Below the pieces are notes generated by a model. It worked only from the letters and a program-made list of their open reading frames with translations, had not been told where the DNA came from and ran no database searches. DNA of 11,183 nucleotides, from contig SKXF01000206.1 of the NCBI GenBank assembly GCA_007128555.1, positions 1 through 11,183 of the forward strand. The letters are read 5' to 3'. Both the position numbers and the translations under genes were made by a program. Of this stretch, positions 5,799 to 11,180 are shown piece after piece (positions within the stretch are counted from its first letter, which is position 1; each line of letters opens with the position of its first letter). The stretch comes from Clostridia bacterium. GTDB lineage: Bacteria; Bacillota_E; SLMV01; PUMD01.

Positions 5799-7067
5799 TC
5801 ATTGTGTCGATGTTTCCAGGCGGCGGAGCTGATCAATAACCCATCGGACGCCGCTAGGATCATCGGCGAGTTGTGCGGCATCCAGGGCGGCGGCCAGGAT
5901 GCTCAGATCCAGGCTGCCAGATCCCTCGCAAAAGGCCTCCCGAGCACACGTGAAAGACTCGCCATATTGTTCCCTGCGTTTCAGAACCTCTGATTTGAGA
6001 AGCAGGAAGAGCGTCCTCTGGTCATCGGATGCCCGTTCGAGGATCTCCGCGGTGATACTCTGTTCCCACTGCTCGATCTCCTCGGGGACGTCATCGCTGG
6101 CAGCCAGGTGACATCGGGCGATCTCGTTCAGGGTGGCCACCGAGTTGGCGCCGGCGCCGTCTGCCAGGTCCAGGGCTGCCATAAGATGGGGCAAAGCCAG
6201 TTCTGGTCTCCCCTGCTGCCTGATGACGGTGCCGAGTTCCGTAAGCAGGCCTGTGAGATCTCTTTGGCGCCCCGCCTCCTGTGCCCTGCTGACTGCCCTC
6301 AGAAGGTACTCTTCGGCCGTTTCCAGCTCACCTGTTTCCGAGGCACACCCGGCGATCCTTCGCAGTACCTGTATATGATCCCGGGCTTCGCTATTCGGTG
6401 TCATCAGGGCCATGCAGTGTTCGTATATGGACCGCGCAGTCGGGTACTGTCGGATCTCCCTGAGGCTATCACCGTAGTTCTGCAGGAGCTCCAGGGCAAA
6501 ACCTGGGTGGCTGCCATGTTCCGGCGCAATCTTCTCCCACGCAATGAAGAACCATTGGCTGGCTCGCTGGAGTTCGTTGCGTTTTCGTTCCACCAGGCCC
6601 ATGGAATGATAGATATTAGCAATCAGGAGGGGATTGCCTCCCCTTTCCCGTATCCTGCTCACCTGTGCGTATAGATCCAGGGATCTATCAAGGTTATTCC
6701 TTCCGAACTCCATGTATGCTTCAGTTTCCAGGCGATCAACCCGGTACTGTCCACCGTCTTCCTCATCCTTGTCCTTGGCCTGTTGGAGGATGTCGTGGGC
6801 CAGGTCAAACTTTCTCTCCCGGCAAAGGGATCTGGCGAGTCGGATCATCTCAGGCACCGGAATTCCGTTTTCCATCACTTCCGGAACCAGCATTTCCAGC
6901 GATACCCGCAGCTTGTCTGCCACATGTGTCAGCATTCTGATTGAGGGGCGCTTCACTCCCTGCTCAACGGCTGCGAGGTGGCTGATCGAGTACCTCGGTG
7001 CCACAACCTCCTCTCGAGAAAGGTCTCGAGCTACGCGGATGTTCTTTAGCACACGTCCCAGTGACAT
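5799..7067 (-). CDS. Cro/C1-type HTH regulator with C-terminal TPR repeats (RRNPP-like architecture)
   Basis: A 422-residue protein. Residues 1-65 form a Cro/C1 (XRE) helix-turn-helix: VLKNIRVARDLSREEV, the recognition part SISHLAAVEQG, and RPSIRMLTHVADKLRVSLEMLVPE. Residues about 74-415 are a chain of eight or so TPR-like helical pairs with the spacing and small-residue pattern of repeats, such as YHSMGLVERKRNELQRASQWFFIAW and LTELGTVIRQQGRPELALPHLMAALDLA. This layout is that of RRNPP regulators (PlcR, NprR, Rgg, PrgX) and related TPR regulators, which sense peptides or protein partners through the TPR groove. No pheromone precursor gene follows it; the next gene encodes a 191-residue membrane protein. 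The start ATG 7067 follows GGAGGAGGA by about 10 bases. It is divergent from the small HTH gene across an intergenic region with DnaA boxes. The domain call is secure; ligand and targets are unknown. Confidence 0.9.
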   Translation of the reverse strand: MSLGRVLKNIRVARDLSREEVVAPRYSISHLAAVEQGVKRPSIRMLTHVADKLRVSLEMLVPEVMENGIPVPEMIRLARSLCRERKFDLAHDILQQAKDKDEEDGGQYRVDRLETEAYMEFGRNNLDRSLDLYAQVSRIRERGGNPLLIANIYHSMGLVERKRNELQRASQWFFIAWEKIAPEHGSHPGFALELLQNYGDSLREIRQYPTARSIYEHCMALMTPNSEARDHIQVLRRIAGCASETGELETAEEYLLRAVSRAQEAGRQRDLTGLLTELGTVIRQQGRPELALPHLMAALDLADGAGANSVATLNEIARCHLAASDDVPEEIEQWEQSITAEILERASDDQRTLFLLLKSEVLKRREQYGESFTCAREAFCEGSGSLDLSILAAALDAAQLADDPSGVRWVIDQLRRLETSTQ

Positions 7068-7178
7068 TTAGTGTGATTCCTCCTCCTCGTGTTTTTAAGG
7101 GCACTCTTTCTTGAGGCGCTTAGAAAATATTTGGATAGTGGCACCCTGATTTCCTGCATTCGCTCCAGAAGTTTTTCG

Positions 7179-7223
7179 TTTGTCCGCAAGCTGTGCCAGA
7201 ATTGAAAGTTCACTTGCGACAAA
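7179..7223. repeat. Imperfect inverted repeat in the HTH-TPR upstream region
   Basis: TTTGTCCGCAAG (7179-7190) and CTTGCGACAAA (7213-7223) are inverted copies that differ by a single base insertion, with 22 bases between. They lie about 110-155 bases before the HTH-TPR start on the minus strand, so they could be an operator for that regulator. No other function is visible. Confidence 0.35.
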
Positions 7224-7258
7224 TTCGTTTTTGCGGGAAGGATAACCCTGGCCCCTTG

Positions 7259-7288
7259 TTGAATAGGACAATTGTGCTTATGTAGATT
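7259..7288 (+). promoter_or_regulatory. Possible promoter for the small HTH-divIC pair
   Basis: TTGAAT (7259-7264, 4 of 6) and TAGATT (7283-7288, 4 of 6) lie 18 bases apart and point toward the gene at 7344. A start near 7295 would fall inside the DnaA box at 7291-7299. The match is only moderate, so this is tentative. Confidence 0.3.
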
Positions 7289-7290
7289 AT

Positions 7291-7322
7291 TTGTCCACAC
7301 ACTGTCCATAACTTGTGGATAA
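7291..7322. promoter_or_regulatory. Pair of DnaA boxes in opposite orientation
   Basis: TTGTCCACA (7291-7299, plus strand) differs at one position from the consensus TTATCCACA and equals the form preferred in several high-GC bacteria. TGTGGATAA (7314-7322) is the exact reverse complement of the consensus. Their centres are 23 bases apart in the divergent region between the HTH-TPR gene and the small HTH gene. A weaker match, TTATGGACA on the minus strand (7311-7303, two mismatches), lies between them. DnaA bound here could act as a transcription regulator, as at known DnaA-box clusters outside oriC in Bacillus. Confidence 0.6.
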
Positions 7323-7343
7323 CTGGTGAATCGGGAGATACCA

Positions 7344-7595
7344 ATGCGGATGGAAATCAGGGGCCTGGAAAGACTCAGCTTCCGGCAACGGCAGGTTGTT
7401 GCGCTTAAGGAAACGGGAAACACAAATGAAGAGGTGGCCAAGAGGCTCAGCGTCAGCCCGAGTACGGTGGCCACCCTCTTCAACCGTGCCCGTCGGAAGG
7501 GTTACGAAGTGGTTCTCGTGATTGAGGGGGATCCCCTGGATGTCTTCGGTGACGAGGGAGATGAAGAGGCGTTTGATGTTGAGGGGGAGGAGTAG
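7344..7595 (+). CDS. Small sigma-70-region-4/LuxR-like HTH protein with acidic tail, coupled to divIC
   Basis: An 83-residue protein. Residues 11-54 form an HTH of the sigma-region-4/GerE type: LSFRQRQVVALKETGNTNEEVAKRL, the turn SVSPSTV, and the recognition helix TLFNRARRKGYE. The remaining 29 residues are strongly acidic (GDPLDVFGDEGDEEAFDVEGEE), which is unusual for a free DNA-binding protein and suggests a partner-binding or autoinhibitory tail. No other sigma domain is present. The frame opens at GTG 7326, but GGGAGA at 7333-7338 sits 5 bases before ATG 7344, so I choose that start (ATG 7350 is also possible). The divIC start lies 3 bases beyond its stop, and the divIC Shine-Dalgarno lies inside its last codons, so the two are cotranscribed and probably translationally coupled. 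No named family is recognised. Confidence 0.8.
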   Translation: MRMEIRGLERLSFRQRQVVALKETGNTNEEVAKRLSVSPSTVATLFNRARRKGYEVVLVIEGDPLDVFGDEGDEEAFDVEGEE

Positions 7596-7598
7596 ACC

Positions 7599-7922
7599 AT
7601 GAACCTGCGATCCCACGGTAAGGTTCGAGGCTGGCTGTCCCGGGGGATCGGCCTTGTGCTGATCGCGTTGTCGCTGGCACTGTTCGTGATGATGGCCCAT
7701 GCGATTCTACTACGCTACCATGAGGTGGTTGGTCTCAATGAACAGATTGCAGAGATAAACGACCAACTGGCCTACGAACGAAAGCGACAGTCCGAGCTGA
7801 CACAGAAGATCGATCTTCTGTCCACGCCTGAATACATAGAGTTGTTGGCTCGCGAACAGCTGGGACTGATTCGTGCTGATGACATTCCCTACGGTTGGGG
7901 TACGGTCGAAAGGGAGCCCTAG
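7599..7922 (+). CDS. divIC: Septum formation initiator DivIC/FtsB-family protein
   Basis: A 107-residue bitopic membrane protein. It has a basic N-terminus, one transmembrane helix at about 17-38, a coiled coil at about 42-75 (LNEQIAEINDQLAYERKRQSELTQKIDLL) and the conserved end STPEYIELLAREQLGLIRADDIPY. This matches DivIC/FtsB, which pairs with FtsL and DivIB in the divisome and helps activate septal peptidoglycan synthesis. In Bacillus divIC lies between yabQ and yabR. Here it is separated from yabQ by a minus-strand block and from the yabR-like gene by ktrBA. The ribosome binding site GGGGGAGGAG ends a few bases before ATG 7599, within the preceding small HTH gene. Confidence 0.92.
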   Translation: MNLRSHGKVRGWLSRGIGLVLIALSLALFVMMAHAILLRYHEVVGLNEQIAEINDQLAYERKRQSELTQKIDLLSTPEYIELLAREQLGLIRADDIPYGWGTVEREP

Positions 7923-7956
7923 GCCATACGTTTCTGGAGTATGATCGGGTGCTTCT

Positions 7957-7988
7957 CATTCCGGAATGCGTTCCTGCCTACGACGTAG
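7957..7988. repeat. Cluster of short palindromes upstream of ktrB
   Basis: Within the 254-base gap between divIC and ktrB are CATTCCGGAATG (7957-7968, perfect 12-base palindrome), GGAA-TGCG-TTCC overlapping it (7963-7974), and CTACG-A-CGTAG (about 7978-7988). They resemble operator half-sites for a dimeric regulator. The rest of the gap holds a possible -10, TATACT (8089-8094), without a well-placed -35. No c-di-AMP riboswitch consensus is seen. Confidence 0.35.
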
Positions 7989-8176
7989 CCTGTCCCTATC
8001 TCTCCGTGACAAACCCTCTAGACTCGTTAGTCCGTGGTGCCGGTGTCTGAGCCCGCACGATCCCCTTTTATTGACAGGGGCGAAGGGGTATACTTGCTGG
8101 GAATCATGCCGACACTGGAAAGATGCATCGGTCTCGAGATTGCTGGGATGTCGTGCGTTGTGAGGGGAGCATATCG

Positions 8177-9535
8177 TTGGCGCTGAATCCTAAGGGGAGG
8201 CCAGCTATACTTGTGAATCCTGCACAGGTGCTGGTTCTTGGTTTTCTTGCCGTGATCGTCGTCGGTACGCTGCTTTTGCTTCTGCCTGCCGCAACCAGGG
8301 AAGGTCAGGATACGGAGTTTCTGACGGCCCTGTTCACAGCCACCTCTGCGGTGTGCGTGACCGGACTTATCGTGGTGGATACCGGTACTCATTGGACGAC
8401 CCTTGGCCACGTGGTCATCCTCTTCCTGATACAGGTTGGCGGTCTTGGCATAATGACCATGTCGACCATGGCTGCAATGGTGATCGGTCGAAAGGTGAGC
8501 CTCCGTGAGCGCCTGGTCATCCGGGAGGCTATGGGCCATGTCACGTTGGAGGGCATGGTCAGATTGGTCCGCCTTATATTGGTTGTCGCTGTGATCTTCG
8601 AGGGTATTGGGGCAATCATACTCACCCTTCACTGGTCCCGTGACTATCCGCTGGCACGGGCTGCCTTCCTGGGGGTTTTCCATTCCGTATCTGCCTTTAA
8701 CAATGCCGGTTTCGACCTCTTCTCTGTCAGTCTTATGGGTTACGTCAATGATCCCGTGACCAACGTAACGGTCATGGTCCTCATCGTATCTGGAGGCCTG
8801 GGGTTCGTGGTAATGGCTGAGATCTTTCGCCGACTACGGACGGGCCGGAGTTACCGCTTCTCCCTTCACTCCAAGATCGTCCTGACGGCAAGTGTATTGT
8901 TGTGGATTGGGGGAGCCGTATTTTTGCTCTTAGCAGAGGCAAGTAACCCCGATACCATGGGACAGCTGAGTTGGATGGGCAGGACTCTTTCCTCGGTTTT
9001 CACGTCCGTGACGCCTAGAACTGCCGGCTTCAACACGCTTCCCACGGGCAGTCTCCGCCTGGCTTCCCTACTTATGATCATTGGCCTTATGTTTGTTGGA
9101 GGTTCGCCAGGTTCTACAGCCGGCGGGGTCAAGACCACCACCGTGTTCATTTTGCTGGCCTCTGTGTTCAATACGATCCGGAAACGAGTCGATGTAGAAC
9201 TCTACGGACGGCGTCTGGATCCGAAATTGGTAATGAACGCTCTGGCGATCGTGGTCCTGGGGAGCTTCCTGGTGTTTGTGGTCACCCTGGTGCTGTTGCT
9301 GTCGTTAGAGGGCGCAGAGTTCATCGACTGTCTGTTTGAAACAGTATCCGCCTTTGGAACCGTAGGGCTCTCCACTGGGATCACGTCCCGCCTGAACAGC
9401 CTGGGGCGGGTGGCTATCATTGCCACGATGTTTATCGGCCGACTGGGCCCGCTGACGCTCATGATGGCCATGCGATTGACGGATCAACCGGATCCCCGGT
9501 ACCGTCATCCAAGAGAGGATATCATGATAGGATAG
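8177..9535 (+). CDS. ktrB: KtrB-type potassium uptake channel subunit (TrkH/KtrB family)
   Basis: A 452-residue polytopic protein of the SKT superfamily, of usual KtrB length. It has four M1-P-M2 repeats, each with the single conserved selectivity-filter glycine: SAVCVTGL (G63), AFNNAGFD (G178), TPRTAGFN (G284) and SAFGTVGLSTG (G397). The GGSPGSTAGGVKTTT segment corresponds to the conserved loop after the third pore that gates the channel. KtrB dimers move K+ (usually coupled to Na+) across the membrane under control of the KtrA ring. The frame opens at ATG 8123, but that start lacks a good ribosome binding site and adds an untypical Cys/Arg/Asp-rich leader. TTG 8177 has AGGGGAG 7 bases upstream and gives the normal N-terminus. 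ktrA follows after 36 bases. Confidence 0.93.
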   Translation: MALNPKGRPAILVNPAQVLVLGFLAVIVVGTLLLLLPAATREGQDTEFLTALFTATSAVCVTGLIVVDTGTHWTTLGHVVILFLIQVGGLGIMTMSTMAAMVIGRKVSLRERLVIREAMGHVTLEGMVRLVRLILVVAVIFEGIGAIILTLHWSRDYPLARAAFLGVFHSVSAFNNAGFDLFSVSLMGYVNDPVTNVTVMVLIVSGGLGFVVMAEIFRRLRTGRSYRFSLHSKIVLTASVLLWIGGAVFLLLAEASNPDTMGQLSWMGRTLSSVFTSVTPRTAGFNTLPTGSLRLASLLMIIGLMFVGGSPGSTAGGVKTTTVFILLASVFNTIRKRVDVELYGRRLDPKLVMNALAIVVLGSFLVFVVTLVLLLSLEGAEFIDCLFETVSAFGTVGLSTGITSRLNSLGRVAIIATMFIGRLGPLTLMMAMRLTDQPDPRYRHPREDIMIG

Positions 9536-9571
9536 GTTCGCAGGAAAAGCAGCAAGGAGGTATGGTGTGGG

Positions 9572-10240
9572 ATGTCAGATGATAAGGAGTTCGTGGTAAT
9601 AGGTCTCGGTCGTTTTGGCTCCAATGTGGCTGGTTCACTGCATAACATGGGTTATGGTGTCCTGGGCATAGATTCTGACGAGACGAAAGTGCAAAGGAAC
9701 GTTGACCACTGCACCCACGTGGTAGAGGCGGATGCGACAGATCAGCACATCCTGCGTTCCCTGGGCGTCGGTGATTTTGACGTGGGTATTGTGAGTATTG
9801 GGAATAACCTCGAGGCAAGTGTTTTGGTGACGCTCCTACTGAAGGAACTGGGCGTACCCGAGGTGATTTCCAAGGCATCCTCAGATGTTCACGGGAAACT
9901 CCTTCGTCGCGTGGGAGCGGATCGGATTGTGTTTCCAGAGCGTGATATGGGATTGCGCCTGGCAAATCGGCTTGCCCTTGACAACGTCGTCGACTATCTT
10001 GAGATCACCCCCGATGTCAGTATCGTGGAGATCACCACGCCTCCGGCCATGCAAGGGAAAACCTTGCGGCAGCTGGATCTGCGAGCCCGATTTGATATCA
10101 ATGTCCTGGCTATACGGAGTTCGGGGGAGCAGGTAGTGGTTTCTCCGAGTCCAGATGTCCCCATTGCTGAGGGGGACATCTTGGTCGCTCTTGGTACTAA
10201 TGACGCGATGCGCAAGTGGCAGCGTTTTCAGAACAAGTAG
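9572..10240 (+). CDS. ktrA: KtrA-type potassium uptake regulatory subunit (RCK)
   Basis: A 222-residue cytosolic RCK protein, the same size as Bacillus KtrA/KtrC. The N-terminal Rossmann domain (1-135) has VVIGLGRFGSNVA, with the GxGxxG dinucleotide loop at residues 11-16, and an acidic end of strand 2 (LGIDSDE) for the ribose. Conserved VEADATD, VSIGNN and VISKASS segments follow. The RCK_C domain (about 137-222: DYLEITPDVSIVEITTP...LRQLDLRARFDINVLAI...DVPIAEGDILVALG) is the part that binds c-di-AMP in studied KtrA proteins. ATP or ADP binding to the octameric ring gates KtrB. AAGGAGG (9554-9560) lies 11 bases before ATG 9572, and no better in-frame start exists. It is cotranscribed with ktrB. 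Confidence 0.94.
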   Translation: MSDDKEFVVIGLGRFGSNVAGSLHNMGYGVLGIDSDETKVQRNVDHCTHVVEADATDQHILRSLGVGDFDVGIVSIGNNLEASVLVTLLLKELGVPEVISKASSDVHGKLLRRVGADRIVFPERDMGLRLANRLALDNVVDYLEITPDVSIVEITTPPAMQGKTLRQLDLRARFDINVLAIRSSGEQVVVSPSPDVPIAEGDILVALGTNDAMRKWQRFQNK

Positions 10241-10241
10241 T

Positions 10242-10288
10242 GTTCCATGGTATCGTGCTTGTGGTGAGTCACGATCTCTGCTTGGAAC
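10242..10288 (+). other. Nested inverted repeats after ktrA
   Basis: GTTCCA (10242-10247) pairs with TGGAAC (10283-10288), and inside it ATCGTG (10252-10257) pairs with CACGAT (10270-10275). The two nested 6-bp stems start one base after the ktrA stop. There is no T-run, so it is not a canonical terminator. It could be a 3'-end stabilising structure of the ktrBA message or a weak terminator. Confidence 0.35.
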
Positions 10289-10360
10289 GCATCCCTATCT
10301 ACTAAACGTGAGTCGTGTGTGTTCTTTGGGCATCCCACAAGGTCTGGAAGGATTCATTCG

Positions 10361-10390
10361 TTGACACTCTTCATCCTGCAGTCATATAAT
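10361..10390 (+). promoter_or_regulatory. Consensus sigma-A promoter for the S1-domain gene
   Basis: TTGACA (10361-10366) and TATAAT (10385-10390) are both perfect, with an 18-base spacer. Transcription should start near 10397, leaving a leader of about 58 bases before ATG 10455. It is the strongest vegetative promoter in the window and can also transcribe tRNA-Leu, which begins 29 bases after the S1 stop with no terminator between. Confidence 0.85.
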
Positions 10391-10454
10391 ATTGGTGCTG
10401 TTCATACGGGTTTCAGTGCCCGATTATCCTTTATTCAGGAGGCATATCCGCGGT

Positions 10455-10925
10455 ATGGGTGAGTCTATTGAGATTGGAAGCGTTGTGGAAGGCAAAGTGA
10501 CTGGCATCACAAATTTCGGAGCGTTTGTTGAACTACCGAACGGGAAGACTGGATTGGTACACATCTCAGAAATCGCTGATGCTTATGTTCAGGATGTCAG
10601 TGAATACGTCGGAAACAACGATCAGATCAAAGTTAAGGTGCTATCGATCAGTGATAACGGAGAGAAGATCGGGTTATCACTAAGGCAGGCTAACCCAGGT
10701 CCGCCAGAGTTCTCTGGGCCTCAAGGTGGCGGGGGCGGAGGCGGTGGCGGTGGCGGAAGCCGTGGAGGTCGTGGAGGTCGTGGCAGAGGAGATGGCGGTG
10801 GCCACAGCCATCGAGGATCCTTTGAGGATAAGATGCAGAAGTTCATGAAGGAGAGCGACGAAAAGATCAATGAGTTTCGTCGCAATCGGAACAATCGCCG
10901 TGGGGGTCGTGAGGTTAAGCGGTAG
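10455..10925 (+). CDS. yabR: S1-domain RNA-binding protein (YabR-like) with glycine/RGG-rich linker
   Basis: A 156-residue protein. Residues about 5-76 are a single S1 (OB-fold) domain with GSVVEGKVTGITNFGAFVEL, GLVHISEIAD and VKVLSISDNGEKIGLSLRQA, as in the general-stress/YabR group of ribosome-associated S1 proteins. Then come 11 consecutive glycines (91-101), an Arg-Gly stretch with RGG triplets (about 102-116), and a C-terminal helix FEDKMQKFMKESDEKINEFRR with a basic RRGGREVKR end. YabR keeps the same C-terminal helix, but the polyglycine/RGG linker is an elaboration that suggests extra RNA contacts. The frame is open from GTG 10392. AGGAGG (10437-10442) precedes ATG 10455 by 12 bases, and the S1 domain starts right after it. 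In Bacillus yabR follows divIC and precedes tRNA genes; here ktrBA lies between. Confidence 0.92.
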   Translation: MGESIEIGSVVEGKVTGITNFGAFVELPNGKTGLVHISEIADAYVQDVSEYVGNNDQIKVKVLSISDNGEKIGLSLRQANPGPPEFSGPQGGGGGGGGGGGSRGGRGGRGRGDGGGHSHRGSFEDKMQKFMKESDEKINEFRRNRNNRRGGREVKR

Positions 10926-10940
10926 CATACCTGTTCTTGA

Positions 10941-10961
10941 GGCCGGGGGATAAGGCCGGGG
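10941..10961 (+). repeat. Direct repeat of the tRNA-Leu acceptor 5' strand
   Basis: GGCCGGGG occurs at 10941-10948 and again at 10954-10961, the second copy being the start of tRNA-Leu. Either copy could pair with the 3' acceptor strand CCCCGGC (11034-11040). The upstream copy may influence 5' end processing. Confidence 0.5.
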
Positions 10962-11041
10962 TGTCGGAATCTGGTAGACGATGCGGACTTAAAATCCGCT
11001 GGGCATTCCTGCCCGTGAGGGTTCGAATCCCTCCCCCGGCA
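10955..11041 (+). tRNA. tRNA-Leu (anticodon UAA)
   Basis: An 87-base class II tRNA. The acceptor GCCGGGG (10955-10961) pairs with CCCCGGC (11034-11040). The anticodon stem GCGGA/TCCGC encloses the loop CTTAAAA, with TAA at 10990-10992. The long variable arm has the GGGCA/TGCCC stem, and the T arm GAGGG/CCCTC encloses TTCGAAT. The discriminator is A, as expected for Leu. CCA is not encoded (CAT follows), so it must be added. No own promoter is evident, and it probably comes from the S1 transcript. Confidence 0.96.
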
Positions 11042-11062
11042 CATGGTATTCTCGGGGCTCGG

Positions 11063-11091
11063 TTGAACATGGGACGCTAAGTCGATATAAT
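11063..11091 (+). promoter_or_regulatory. Promoter for tRNA-Met
   Basis: TTGAAC (11063-11068, 4 of 6) and a perfect TATAAT (11086-11091) are 17 bases apart. The start would be near 11098, only about 6 bases before the tRNA 5' end at 11104, as is common for tRNA promoters. Confidence 0.75.
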
Positions 11092-11103
11092 CATGAGGCA
11101 CTA

Positions 11104-11180
11104 GGCGGTGTAGCTCAGCGGTCCAGAGCACACGGCTCATACCCGTGGAGTCGCTGGTTCAAATCCAGCCACCGCTACCA
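11104..11180 (+). tRNA. tRNA-Met (anticodon CAU), elongator type
   Basis: 77 bases including an encoded CCA. The acceptor GGCGGTG pairs with CACCGCT, with G1-U72 as a wobble. The D arm GCTC/GAGC is intact. The anticodon stem CACGG/CCGTG encloses CTCATAC, with CAT at 11138-11140. The T arm GCTGG/CCAGC encloses TTCAAAT. It lacks the C1xA72 mismatch and the three G-C anticodon-stem pairs of initiator tRNA, and it strongly resembles Bacillus elongator tRNA-Met, which also lies just after yabR. A tRNA-Ile2 with lysidine is less likely. Confidence 0.93.

Noticed and set aside
5758..5802. A 14-codon minus-strand frame starting in an ATGA overlap with the HTH-TPR stop, considered as a signal peptide gene
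   Set aside because: It has no secretion signal and no good ribosome binding site, and it is far shorter than known pheromone precursors of TPR regulators. The overlap is probably chance.
4538..7067. Mobile element or genomic island carrying the minus-strand block
   Set aside because: No transposase, integrase, terminal repeats or attachment-site duplication were found at its borders, and codon use looks like that of the neighbours.
7186..7198. Sigma-54-like TGGCAC...TTGC on the minus strand upstream of the HTH-TPR gene
   Set aside because: Only 3 bases separate the two elements instead of 5, so GG and GC are on the wrong spacing.
7068..7343. Chromosomal replication origin
   Set aside because: Only two good DnaA boxes, no dnaA or dnaN neighbours and no evident AT-rich unwinding region; a DnaA-regulated promoter fits better.
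8071..8094. TTGACA and TATACT upstream of ktrB as a sigma-A promoter
   Set aside because: The spacer is only 12 bases, too short for a normal sigma-A promoter. Only the -10 part may be real.
7923..8176. c-di-AMP (ydaO-type) riboswitch ahead of ktrB
   Set aside because: Conserved riboswitch segments and pairing elements could not be found by eye in the leader; a covariance-model search would settle it.
10725..10757. Repeat array or CRISPR-like structure
   Set aside because: The repetition is in-frame glycine codons in the S1 protein. No spaced direct repeats occur anywhere in the window.
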